A DNA stretch of 64,000 nt, from positions 55,169 through 119,168 of the forward strand of contig NZ_JANLCK010000010.1 of the NCBI RefSeq assembly GCF_024979315.1, written 5' to 3'. The stretch comes from Herbiconiux oxytropis (GTDB lineage: Bacteria; Actinomycetota; Actinomycetes; Actinomycetales; Microbacteriaceae). The notes under the pieces were generated by a model that worked only from the letters and a program-made list of their open reading frames with translations, made no database searches and was not told the DNA's origin. Positions 8,430-16,538 of this stretch are shown here, in pieces (position 1 is the stretch's first letter; the number at the start of each line of letters is the position of its first letter). Both the position numbers and the translations under genes were made by a program.

Positions 8430-9452
8430 CTAGAGGGAGTTGTCGGCGGTGTAGCGCTCGAGCGCTCGGCTCGCCCACTCGACCACGGCGGCGCGGGCCT
8501 CGGGTGGGTCGACGACGGTGACGGCAGACGGTCTCGCGGCGGCCAGCCGGGTGAGTCCGTTGAGGTGTGCCACCCGGATGCGCGCGCGCACGCGGTCCCC
8601 CACCGGTTCGAGCCGGCGGGTGTCGACACCGGCCATGAACTCGCCGAGCAGCGCCATGGCGTCCGGATCGACGTCGACGGTCACCACGAGATCGTCGTCG
8701 CCGCCCTGGAACAGGCTGTCGCCGAGCGGCAGGTCGCCGTGCTCCTGGTCGACGGGACGGTCGGTCACGGTGACCTCGGTCATCCGGTCGAGCCGGAAGG
8801 TGCGGACCGCCTGGCGGAGGTGGTCCCAGGCGCGGAGGTACCAGTTCTCGTCGTCGGAGTCGATGCGGAGCGGGTCGACCTCGCGGCGCTCGGCGGAACC
8901 CCTCGACGAGAGGTAGTCGAACTCGAGCCGCACGCCGCGCGCGAGGGCGTCGCGCACCTCGGCGAGCGAGCCGGTGGAGTCGCTCGAGGCGATCGCGACC
9001 TGGCTCGGGCTCTCGGAGGCTCCGCGGGCGAGCTTGTCCATGAGCGAGGAGTAGACGCCCTGATCGACGTTCTCGGGCAGCGCCTGCAGGTACTGCAGCC
9101 CCGCGATGAGGGCCGCCGCCTCCCGGGCCGAGAAGCGCGGAGAGTCGTCGAGTGCGACCCGGTGGGTGATCACGATCTCGTCGTGCTCGTCGAAGGCGTC
9201 CCAGGAGATGTCGAAGAGGTCGCCGTGCTGGTACTGCGTGGTCTCCCCCGGCACGCCGGAGACGGCGATCAGGGAGACGGCGTCGCGAATCTGCTTCTCG
9301 GTCACCTGGAAGTGCGCGGCCGCCTCGGCCACGGTCACGCGCCCGGCATCGAGCACGTACGGCACGAGGGCGAGGAGGAACGTCAGGCGGTCCTGGGCGA
9401 AGGCGAGCGGTTCGGCAGGCGCCTTGGACGGTCGGTCGCGGTCAGCGGCCAT
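8430..9452 (-). CDS. pafC: WYL-domain transcriptional regulator PafC
   Basis: This 340-residue protein has an N-terminal winged-helix-like region (about 18-70), a central part and a WYL domain with its signature W204-Y205-L206. In mycobacteria PafB and PafC form a heterodimer that activates the LexA/RecA-independent DNA damage response; the WYL domain is thought to sense a nucleic acid ligand. The start at 9452 lies 11 bases inside the pafB end, giving tight co-translation; the open frame further upstream is the shadow of pafB. The Pup ligase gene pafA, which normally precedes pafB, is absent here. Confidence 0.9.
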   Translation of the reverse strand: MAADRDRPSKAPAEPLAFAQDRLTFLLALVPYVLDAGRVTVAEAAAHFQVTEKQIRDAVSLIAVSGVPGETTQYQHGDLFDISWDAFDEHDEIVITHRVALDDSPRFSAREAAALIAGLQYLQALPENVDQGVYSSLMDKLARGASESPSQVAIASSDSTGSLAEVRDALARGVRLEFDYLSSRGSAERREVDPLRIDSDDENWYLRAWDHLRQAVRTFRLDRMTEVTVTDRPVDQEHGDLPLGDSLFQGGDDDLVVTVDVDPDAMALLGEFMAGVDTRRLEPVGDRVRARIRVAHLNGLTRLAAARPSAVTVVDPPEARAAVVEWASRALERYTADNSL

Positions 9453-10470
9453 CGGAGTCACCCCCGGTGCCCTCGGAATTGACGTCCACGGCCAGCCGGA
9501 GTCGCGCCTTGACGGCCTCGACGAGGTGGTCGGGAGAGCGCACGAGCACCTCGGGTCCGAAGCCCGAGAGCTCGTCGGCGAGCAGCGCGGCATCGGTGAA
9601 GTGCAGCGAGATCACATCATCCGCGCTGAGTTTCGCTCCGCGGCGACGGCTCAGCCGCACCGCGGCATCCGTGCCCGGCACGACCTCGATCTCGGCGACG
9701 TTGGCCTCCCACAGGGCATCGAGCTCGGCGAGGGCCTCGGCGGCGTAGTCGCCCGGCGCGAGCTCGAGCGGCTGGCGGCCGAGTTTGACGGCGCCGGAGA
9801 TGCGGGAGAGCAGGAAGGTGCGCGGCTCGCCGACGCCCTGGTCGAAGGCCTTGAGGTGCCAGCGGCCCTGATGCTGCACGAGGGCGAGGGGCTGCACCGT
9901 GCGGAGCCGCGCTGCGGCGCTGCCGGGCTTGAGGTAGAGGAAGGTCGCGGTCAGGCCCCGGGCGAGTGCATCCGAGAGGGGGCCGAACGCGGCGTCGCGG
10001 GTGCGGATGCGCGGGGCGTAGCCCAGCACGGGCTCGGTCGTGTCGGCACCGATCGACCGCAGCTTCAGCAGCGCCCGGCGCGACTCGCGCGACAGCGAGC
10101 CCTCCCGCCAGGCCATGGCGGCGAGGTTCAGGAGCGTGATCTCCTCGGGCGAGAACGAGATGTCGGCGGGCAGCTCATAGGCCGCGCGCGGGATGCGGTA
10201 GCGCAGGCTCTGGTTGTTGCCGGGGTCGCCCGGCGCCTCGAGCGTCTCCAGCGGCACCCCGAGCTCACGGATGTCGTCTTTGTCGCGCTCGAACTGGCGC
10301 TCGAGGCTCGCATTGTCGCCGTGCACCTCGAACCGCTGCCGGTAGCCCTGCACTGTCGAGAGGATCTCGTTCTTGGTGAGGCCGGACTCGGTCGCGAGAA
10401 GTGCCAGCACGAGGCTGAACAGGCGCTCCTCCACAGGCACCGGCGGGACGGCACGGGTCTCGGAGGGCAC
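9442..10470 (-). CDS. pafB: WYL-domain transcriptional regulator PafB
   Basis: This 342-residue protein is the paralogue and partner of the downstream PafC, with the same layout: an N-terminal helix-turn-helix region (about 15-95) and a WYL domain. The signature reads W204-H205-L206 rather than WYL. The pair is predicted to activate DNA-repair promoters after damage. It starts at GTG 10470 and overlaps pafC by 11 bases. Its upstream neighbour is an FKBP-like lipoprotein gene instead of pafA, which marks the missing pupylation cluster. Confidence 0.9.
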   Translation of the reverse strand: MPSETRAVPPVPVEERLFSLVLALLATESGLTKNEILSTVQGYRQRFEVHGDNASLERQFERDKDDIRELGVPLETLEAPGDPGNNQSLRYRIPRAAYELPADISFSPEEITLLNLAAMAWREGSLSRESRRALLKLRSIGADTTEPVLGYAPRIRTRDAAFGPLSDALARGLTATFLYLKPGSAAARLRTVQPLALVQHQGRWHLKAFDQGVGEPRTFLLSRISGAVKLGRQPLELAPGDYAAEALAELDALWEANVAEIEVVPGTDAAVRLSRRRGAKLSADDVISLHFTDAALLADELSGFGPEVLVRSPDHLVEAVKARLRLAVDVNSEGTGGDSDGR

Positions 10471-10494
10471 GACTGAATCCTAGGCCGCTCGGGA

Positions 10495-11397
10495 TCAGCT
10501 CGCGGGCAGGACGCCCACGATGTCGATGACGTACGCCGTGGCCGATCCGCTGCCGTCGGGCACCACCGCGAGCACCTCGGAGCCGACCGTCTGCCCCACG
10601 AGGAACTCGGAGATGCCGGCGGGCTGGCCCGCCGACGCGGCCGCGGTGTCCTCGGTCATGGTCCAGACCCCGGGCGTGCCGTCCTCCCAGGTCGAGCTCG
10701 TGACCTCGCGAGTGCTGTAGGAGACCGCGGTGGACTGCACGACGACGGTGTCGCCCGTGGCGATCTCGGCGCCGTCGCCCTTCTTCAGCAGAGCGCTCTT
10801 GGCCTCGTCAGGAGCCGTCAGCGATCCGATGGTCACACCGGGGCGGCCGTCGTCGGCGTGCACGACTCCGGGGAAGCCGGACTGTGCGGGCTGGGTGTCG
10901 CCGTCGGCGGCCTGCGGGAAGGCGGCGCTGATGTCGAAGACCATGACGATCGAGCCGGGGGCGCCGGCCACGATCTGGGTCGCCTCGTCGTTCGGCAGCA
11001 CCACGACGGTGCGCTGACCCGCGGTGCTGCAGAGCAGGGCGTTGCGGAGTCCGGCGGGCAGTCCCTCGGAGACCACGAGCGCGGTGGCCTGCGTGGCTCC
11101 GGCGGGCTGGCCGCTCTCGCCGTCGTAGATCGTGTACGAGCCGGCGATCGTTCCGCCGATGCCGATGGGGTCGCCCTCGCCCTCGGTGAGCACTGAGGCC
11201 TGCGCCTTCTCGACCACGAGCGGGAACGGGAAGGTGGCTGCCGGGTCGGCCCCGATCGCGCCGTCGGCGGTCACGATCGAGCTCGCGCCGCCCGAGGGGG
11301 TGACCTTCGAGCAGTCGGGTGCGGCGGGTGCGCCGCTGCAGCCTGCGAGTGCGACCAGGAGGCCGGCCGACAGGGTGAGCGCGAGAGACTTGCGCAC
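10495..11397 (-). CDS. lipoprotein with FKBP-like peptidyl-prolyl isomerase domains
   Basis: This 300-residue secreted protein has a signal peptide ending in the lipobox ALAGC with C20 as the lipid-modified residue. The C-terminal part (about 195-300) resembles an FKBP-type prolyl isomerase (GDTVVVQSTAV, then a hydrophobic VDIVGVLPA end). Residues about 65-175 show a similar pattern (GLPAGLRNALLCSTAGQRT), so two tandem FKBP-like domains are likely. Active-site aromatics are poorly kept, so catalysis is doubtful and a chaperone or binding role is possible. It lies between trmI and pafB on the same strand and starts at GTG 11397. Confidence 0.78.
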   Translation of the reverse strand: MRKSLALTLSAGLLVALAGCSGAPAAPDCSKVTPSGGASSIVTADGAIGADPAATFPFPLVVEKAQASVLTEGEGDPIGIGGTIAGSYTIYDGESGQPAGATQATALVVSEGLPAGLRNALLCSTAGQRTVVVLPNDEATQIVAGAPGSIVMVFDISAAFPQAADGDTQPAQSGFPGVVHADDGRPGVTIGSLTAPDEAKSALLKKGDGAEIATGDTVVVQSTAVSYSTREVTSSTWEDGTPGVWTMTEDTAAASAGQPAGISEFLVGQTVGSEVLAVVPDGSGSATAYVIDIVGVLPAS

Positions 11398-11451
11398 GGA
11401 TCCTCTTTTCCTGCGTTCGACGAGCCGTGGGCCCGGTGAGCGAAAACTATC

Positions 11452-12540
11452 CTATTCGACCGCGTCGCCGGTGGCGTCCGCCGCGGTGGCGTCGGCCTGG
11501 GTGACGTCGGCATCGGTGACGGCACCCGCTTCCCGGGTTTCGCGGGCTTCGCGGGCGAGCGCCGCGTCGGCGGTCGCTGTGGCGGCGCGCACGCGCTTGC
11601 GGAGGCTCTTGGCGCTGATCCCCCGCTCGCCGAGGGCGCCCGGGGTCCAGGCCTCCATGTCCTCGTCCGAGAAGTCGCTCTTCGAGGCGCGGCGCTTGAG
11701 CTCGGGCAGCACGGCACCCGGGGCGAGGCGGCGGGCCGAGACGAGGAAGCCGGTGTGGCCGATCATCCGGTGGTCGGGGCGCACCGCGAGGCCTTCGACA
11801 TGCCAGCCGCGCACCATCGTCTCGTTGGGCACGGGGTTGGTGAACAGTCCGGTGTCGCGGATGGCCTCGACCACGCGGGAGAGCTGGGTGACGGTCGCGA
11901 CGTAGCAGAGCACCACGCCACCGGGCTTGAGCGCCTCGGCCACCGCGGGGATGCACTCCCAGGGCGCGAGCATGTCGAGCACGACGCGGTCGACGGTGTG
12001 AGCCTCGTGGGTGGCGGGAAGGGCCTCGACGAGGTCGCCGACCGTCACGGTCCAGCCCTCGGGCACCCCGCCGAAGTAGGCCGCCACGTTGCCGCGCGCC
12101 ACGTCGGCGAACTCGTCCCGCCGTTCGAAGCTCGAGAGCCGGCCGGTGGGGCCGATCGCGCGGAGGAGCCAGAGCGAGAGCGCTCCGGATCCGACGCCCG
12201 CCTCCACGACGGTCGCGCCGGGGAAGACGTCGGCCTGGGCGAGGATCTGCGCCGCGTCCTTCGGGTAGATGATGGCGGCACCCCGCGGCATCGACATCAC
12301 GAAGTCGGTGAGCAGGGGCCGGAGGGCCAGGTGCTCGACACCGACCGAGTTGGCCACGACCGAGCCGTCCGGGAGCCCGATCAGGGTGTCGTGGTCGATG
12401 AAGCCGCGGTGGGTGTGGAAGACCTTGCCGGATTCGAGGGTGATGCTGTTGAGCTTCCCCTTGGGACCGGTGAGCTGCACGCGATCGCCCTCACGGAACG
12501 GACCGCTGTAGTGCACCGCGCCCTGCTCGGTGCCGCTCAT
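11452..12540 (-). CDS. trmI: tRNA (adenine-58-N1)-methyltransferase TrmI
   Basis: This 362-residue protein is predicted to methylate A58 in the T loop of tRNA, as the mycobacterial homologue Rv2118c does. After an N-terminal beta domain (about 10-60) comes a Rossmann methyltransferase fold with the SAM motif EAGVGSGALS near 115 and a catalytic-region DMLAPWE near 190. Beyond the family core (about 280) it has a low-complexity tail rich in Ala, Asp and Thr. The ATG overlaps the stop of the HAD gene by four bases. In most actinobacteria the proteasome/pupylation genes follow; here an FKBP-like lipoprotein follows directly. Confidence 0.93.
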   Translation of the reverse strand: MSGTEQGAVHYSGPFREGDRVQLTGPKGKLNSITLESGKVFHTHRGFIDHDTLIGLPDGSVVANSVGVEHLALRPLLTDFVMSMPRGAAIIYPKDAAQILAQADVFPGATVVEAGVGSGALSLWLLRAIGPTGRLSSFERRDEFADVARGNVAAYFGGVPEGWTVTVGDLVEALPATHEAHTVDRVVLDMLAPWECIPAVAEALKPGGVVLCYVATVTQLSRVVEAIRDTGLFTNPVPNETMVRGWHVEGLAVRPDHRMIGHTGFLVSARRLAPGAVLPELKRRASKSDFSDEDMEAWTPGALGERGISAKSLRKRVRAATATADAALAREARETREAGAVTDADVTQADATAADATGDAVE

Positions 12541-13208
12541 GCGCGCACCAGCATCGCGCCGAGCTCGGCGGCGCGGCGGCCGTCGAGAGTGGCCCAGATG
12601 ACGTGGGCCCCGGAGTCGTCGAGCGGCAGCAGGTGCTGCACGCCCACGACGGCGGCGCCGGAGGCGACCGCGGAGGCGACCCCCGTCACCGAGTCCTCGA
12701 TGGCCACACAGCGCGTGATGTCGACGCCGAGCGCGTCGGCGGCGCGGAGGTAGGGCTCGGGGTGCGGCTTCATCTCGGTCACGTCGTCGGCCGAGACGAC
12801 GGCCGCGAAGGGCTCGAACGGCAGGAGGCCTGCGATGTGGTGGGCCATCCGCCCGATCGACATCGTGACGAGGGCCTGAGGCACGCCGGCGTCGTGCAGC
12901 TCGCGCAGCATCTCGACGGCTCCGGGCCGCCAGGGTGCGCGCTCGGAGACCTGCTCCATGACGCGGGACGAGAGGAGCTCGATGATGGCTCCGCCCTCCA
13001 TTTGCACGCCGAACTCCTGCAGGATGCGCGCGGTGCGGTCGAGTCCGGAGCCCACGAGGGTCATGGCCGCCTCGTGCGTCCAGGTGCCGCCGTAGGAGGC
13101 GACGAGCTCGCCCTGCGCGGTCATCCAGTACGGCTCGGTGTCGACGATGGTGCCGTCCATGTCCCAGAGCACGGCGGAGGGGGCGGGAGCGGGATCGGTT
13201 TCGGTCAC
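12537..13208 (-). CDS. HAD-family hydrolase (beta-phosphoglucomutase-like)
   Basis: This 223-residue HAD superfamily phosphatase has nucleophile motif I DMDGT (D16, D18), a helical cap domain (about 35-110) and motif IV IEDSVTG, which places it in the subfamily with a small helical cap (phosphoglycolate phosphatase/beta-phosphoglucomutase type). The substrate cannot be told from sequence. I chose GTG 13208 because it directly precedes the conserved start of the fold; the frame stays open far upstream only as the shadow of the divergent PAC2 gene. It overlaps trmI by four bases. Confidence 0.87.
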   Translation of the reverse strand: MTETDPAPAPSAVLWDMDGTIVDTEPYWMTAQGELVASYGGTWTHEAAMTLVGSGLDRTARILQEFGVQMEGGAIIELLSSRVMEQVSERAPWRPGAVEMLRELHDAGVPQALVTMSIGRMAHHIAGLLPFEPFAAVVSADDVTEMKPHPEPYLRAADALGVDITRCVAIEDSVTGVASAVASGAAVVGVQHLLPLDDSGAHVIWATLDGRRAAELGAMLVRA

Positions 13209-13298
13209 GGGCGACAAGTCTACGGTGTGCCGCCTATCCTTGACTGATGGCAGCCGCACCGTGCGGTGGTCCCGGAAGCTGGTGAGGTACCCATCACG

Positions 13299-14195
13299 GT
13301 GACAGACAACGGATTCCTGCACGGCAGGCTCCTCCTCGTGGCGTTCGAGGGCTGGAACGACGCGGGCGAGGCCGCGACCGGCGCGCTCAAGGTGCTGCAG
13401 GAGCAGCTCGAGGTCGTGCCGATCGCCGAGGTCGACGCCGAGGAGTACTTCGACTTCCAGTTCAACCGGCCGAATGTCACGGTCGACGACGAGGGCAAGC
13501 GCGTGCTCGTGTGGCCGGGAGCCACGGTCTTCGGCCCTGGCGACGAGGCGGAGTCGCGCGTCTACCTCCTGATCGGCTCCGAGCCTTCCCGCAACTGGCG
13601 CTCGTTCACCGCCGAGATCATGGCGACGGTCGTGGCGGAGGACATCACGGGTGTCGTGCTGCTCGGGGCCATGCTCGCCGACGTGCCGCACACCCGTCCC
13701 ATCTCGATCTTCTCCACGAGCGAGAACCCCGTGGTGCGGAGCGAGCTCGAGATCGAGCGGAGCACCTACGAGGGCCCCGTCGGCATCCTGAGCATCCTGG
13801 CGGACGCCGCGGAGCAGCTCGGCGTGCCGACCGTGTCGGTGTGGGCATCCGTGCCGCACTACGTGCACAACGCCCCCTCGCCGAAGGCCACGCTCGCGCT
13901 GGTCGACCGGCTCGAGGAGCTCATCGGCGTGAGCATCAGCCGCGGCGAACTCGCCGACGAGTCGTCGGCCTGGGAGACGGGCATCGACGCCCTCGCGGGT
14001 GAGGACGAGGACATGGCGGCCTACATCCAGCAGCTCGAGCAGGCGCGCGACACCGTCGACTCCCCGGAGGCGAGCGGCGAGGCGATCGCCCAGGAGTTCG
14101 AGCGCTACCTCCGCAAGCGCGGCGACGGCCGCGCCGGCGGCGACGGCCGCGCGGGCGGCGACGGCCGGCCCGACGAGCCCTGGCGCCGGGACTGA
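13299..14195 (+). CDS. PAC2-family protein
   Basis: This 298-residue protein belongs to the PAC2 family, named after a eukaryotic proteasome assembly chaperone, and is conserved in actinobacteria next to trmI, HAD and mshC genes. The body (about 10-225) has the family's mixed alpha/beta pattern, followed by an acidic helical tail. The last residues are three near-identical GDGRAG repeats encoded by an 18-bp DNA repeat. GTG 13299 follows GGTGAGG; an alternative GTG at 13266 adds 11 residues without a ribosome-binding site. Its role in bacteria is unknown, and no proteasome genes lie in this window. Confidence 0.85.
   Translation: MTDNGFLHGRLLLVAFEGWNDAGEAATGALKVLQEQLEVVPIAEVDAEEYFDFQFNRPNVTVDDEGKRVLVWPGATVFGPGDEAESRVYLLIGSEPSRNWRSFTAEIMATVVAEDITGVVLLGAMLADVPHTRPISIFSTSENPVVRSELEIERSTYEGPVGILSILADAAEQLGVPTVSVWASVPHYVHNAPSPKATLALVDRLEELIGVSISRGELADESSAWETGIDALAGEDEDMAAYIQQLEQARDTVDSPEASGEAIAQEFERYLRKRGDGRAGGDGRAGGDGRPDEPWRRD
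14121..14168 (+). repeat. 18-bp tandem repeat in PAC2 gene tail
   Basis: The unit GGCGACGGCCGCGCCGGC occurs 2.7 times with one base change in the second copy. It is in frame and encodes the C-terminal GDGRAG repeats of the PAC2 protein. Such repeats can change copy number by slippage. Confidence 0.85.
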
Positions 14196-14207
14196 CCTGC
14201 GTCCCCC

Positions 14208-14290
14208 ACTTGACAGAAGTTGTGCCTAGAAACGCCGACTTGGCACATCTTGTGTCAAGTCGGCGTTCTTTCGCGCAACTTCTGTCAAGT
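14208..14290. repeat. 83-bp nested palindrome between convergent genes
   Basis: The outer arms (14208-14222 and 14276-14290) are 15 bp and perfectly complementary. The inner arms (14231-14247 and 14251-14267) are 17 bp with one G-T pair around a 3-base loop. Both share one dyad axis at 14249, and the eight bases between them pair in part. It lies between the PAC2 gene and mshC, which converge, so it can act as a two-way terminator. Its length and full symmetry are also those of REP/MITE-like interspersed elements; no second copy is in this window. Confidence 0.85.
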
Positions 14291-14304
14291 CGCCGAAGGG
14301 GCGG

Positions 14305-15627
14305 CTAGAGGCGGATGCCGAGGAGGGCGTCGACGAGGCGCGTGACGACCTCGGTCGACGAGGCCGTGTGGGCGCCGTCGAACCAGTCGTCGACGAGCCC
14401 GAGCGCGCCCGGCGTGTCGAGGTCGTCGTGCAGGCGGTTGCGCACGGCCTCGAGCAGGGCGAGTGCCGCGGCGTCGTCGGCCTCGGGATCGAGCTCGGAG
14501 TCGAGCGGCACGAGGCGCGCGGCTCCTGCCCGCCAGCGGGCGAGCCGCTCGGTCGCGAGCAGCTCGTCGCCCCGCAGCCACTCCCAGTCGGAGCGGTACG
14601 GGTGGCCGAGGATCGCGAGCCGGACGGCGGCCGGCTCGATGCCGGCCGCGCGCAGCTGGGAGACGAGCACGAGGTTGCCGAGCGACTTCGACATCTTCTC
14701 GCCGTCGAAGGCCACGAGACCGCCGTGCGCGTTCACGCGCGCGAACCGCTCGCCCGTGAGCGCTGTCGCGTGCGCAGCGCTGAACTCGTGGTGCGGGAAG
14801 ACGAGGTCGCCTCCGCCGCCCTGCACGCAGATCGTGTCGCCGAGGGTGTCCCGCGCGATCACCGAGCACTCGATGTGCCAACCGGGCCGGCCGCGGCCGA
14901 TCCCGATGCGCCCGTCGGAGCCGTCGGAGCCGTCACCGTCGACGTCCCACGCGGGTTCGCCCGCCCGGGCGGCCCGCCAGAGCAGCGGATCCAGCGGATC
15001 GCGCTTGCCCGCACGATCCGGGTCTCCCCCGCGCTCGGAGAACAACGCGCTCATCACGGCGCGGTCGAGACCGCTCTCGGAGCCCAGGGTCCACGGGGTC
15101 GCGGCTTCGGCGGCCGCGATGTCGAAGTACCAGTCCTCGTCGCCGGGGTTCAGCGCATCCGGAGTCGGCACACGATAGGCGAAACCGCGTGCGGCCAGCT
15201 CGGCCACGGCACCGGCGATCGCGTCGATGGTCTCGGTGACGCCCACGTAGGCATCCGGCGGGTTCACCCGCAGCGCCTCCATGTCGGTGCGGAAGAGCTC
15301 GACCTGGCTCTCGGCGAGCTCCCGCCAGTCCACCCCGGTGGCGGCCGCGCGCTCGAGCAGCGGGTCGTCGACGTCGGTCACGTTCTGCGTGTACGAGACC
15401 TCGAGCCCGGCATCCACCCACACCCGCACGAGCGTGTCGAAGGCGAGGTAGGTGGCCGCGTGGCCGATGTGCGTGGCGTCGTAGGGAGTGATCCCGCAGA
15501 CGTAGAGCGTGGCCGGCGCGTCAGGCGACGCCGACTCGAGGTAGTGACCGCTCGCGTCGTCGTGGACGCGGGCTGCGGCTCCACGGCCGGGCAGCGCGGG
15601 GATGTCGGGTCGGGGCCAGGATCGCAC
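14305..15627 (-). CDS. mshC: cysteine:glucosaminyl-inositol ligase (mycothiol biosynthesis)
   Basis: This 440-residue enzyme is MshC, which joins cysteine to glucosaminyl-inositol in an ATP-dependent step of mycothiol synthesis. It resembles cysteinyl-tRNA synthetase: a zinc-ligand cysteine C44 in LYVCGITPYD, the HIGH motif at 53-56 and KMSKS at about 311-315, but it lacks the tRNA-binding C-terminal extension of CysS. The opening CGITPYDATHIGH is characteristic of MshC. It starts at GTG 15627. Its presence shows that the organism uses mycothiol. It lies next to the PAC2 and uppP genes, as in many actinobacteria. Confidence 0.95.
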   Translation of the reverse strand: MRSWPRPDIPALPGRGAAARVHDDASGHYLESASPDAPATLYVCGITPYDATHIGHAATYLAFDTLVRVWVDAGLEVSYTQNVTDVDDPLLERAAATGVDWRELAESQVELFRTDMEALRVNPPDAYVGVTETIDAIAGAVAELAARGFAYRVPTPDALNPGDEDWYFDIAAAEAATPWTLGSESGLDRAVMSALFSERGGDPDRAGKRDPLDPLLWRAARAGEPAWDVDGDGSDGSDGRIGIGRGRPGWHIECSVIARDTLGDTICVQGGGGDLVFPHHEFSAAHATALTGERFARVNAHGGLVAFDGEKMSKSLGNLVLVSQLRAAGIEPAAVRLAILGHPYRSDWEWLRGDELLATERLARWRAGAARLVPLDSELDPEADDAAALALLEAVRNRLHDDLDTPGALGLVDDWFDGAHTASSTEVVTRLVDALLGIRL

Positions 15628-15679
15628 TGATCAAGCCTAGACGACCGCGAGCACGCTCACGCCGCGAGCACGCGCACGC

Positions 15680-16504
15680 TCAGGCCGCGAGCACCCCGGT
15701 CGACAACAGCACGATGAGCACGCCGCCGAGCGCGATCCGGTAGATCACGAACGGCAGGAACGAGCGCCTCGAGATGTAGCTCATGAAGAACGCGATCACC
15801 ACGAGCCCCACCACGAACGCCACCACCGTGGCGATGGCCGTCTCGAGAGGGCCGTAGAAGTTCTGCTCGTCGAAGCTCTTCGCCAGCTGGAAGAAGCCGC
15901 TTCCGAAAACCGCCGGGATGGCGAGGAGGAACGAGTACCGCGCGGCGGCGCGGCGCTCGTAGCCCATGAAGAGCCCGGCCGTGATGGTGCCGCCCGAGCG
16001 GGAGACGCCGGGGATGAGCGCGAGCGCCTGCGCGAACCCGAAGATGATGCCGTGCGGCACGGTCAGATCCTTCAGCCGGCGCTGCTTCGCCCCCACGTAG
16101 TCGGCGATGCCGAGCAGCACGCCGAAGACGATCAGCATCACGGCCACGACCCAGAGCGAGCGGAACGTGGTCTCGATCTGGTCCTGGAAGAACACGCCCA
16201 GCACGACGATCGGCAGCGAGCCGAGAATGATGAGCCAGCCCATCCGCGCATCCGGGTCGTTCCGCGGGACCTTCCCCGCGAGCGACTTGGCCCACCGCGA
16301 GATGATCCGCACGATGTCGCGCCAGAAGAACACCACCACGGCGGTCTCGGTGCCGAGCTGCGTGATGGCGGTGAACGCGGCTCCCGGATCCTGTGCCCCG
16401 GGCAGCAGCTCGCCCACGATGCGCAGATGCGCGCTCGAGGAGATCGGCAGGAACTCGGTGAGCCCCTGGACCAGGCCGAGGATGATCGCGTTGATGAAGT
16501 CCAT
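15680..16504 (-). CDS. uppP: undecaprenyl-diphosphate phosphatase
   Basis: This 274-residue integral membrane enzyme (BacA/UppP family) recycles undecaprenyl diphosphate to the monophosphate carrier for peptidoglycan synthesis. It has the family motifs [11 protein letters not shown] (17-27) and PGVSRSGGT (near 160-170) and about eight hydrophobic helices. ATG 16504 follows AAGGGACCC; the open frame further upstream has no conserved residues. Bacitracin tolerance usually rises with the dose of this enzyme. Confidence 0.95.
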   Translation of the reverse strand: MDFINAIILGLVQGLTEFLPISSSAHLRIVGELLPGAQDPGAAFTAITQLGTETAVVVFFWRDIVRIISRWAKSLAGKVPRNDPDARMGWLIILGSLPIVVLGVFFQDQIETTFRSLWVVAVMLIVFGVLLGIADYVGAKQRRLKDLTVPHGIIFGFAQALALIPGVSRSGGTITAGLFMGYERRAAARYSFLLAIPAVFGSGFFQLAKSFDEQNFYGPLETAIATVVAFVVGLVVIAFFMSYISRRSFLPFVIYRIALGGVLIVLLSTGVLAA

Positions 16505-16538
16505 GGGTCCCTTGCAGTCGGAGACGAGGCGGTGCCGG

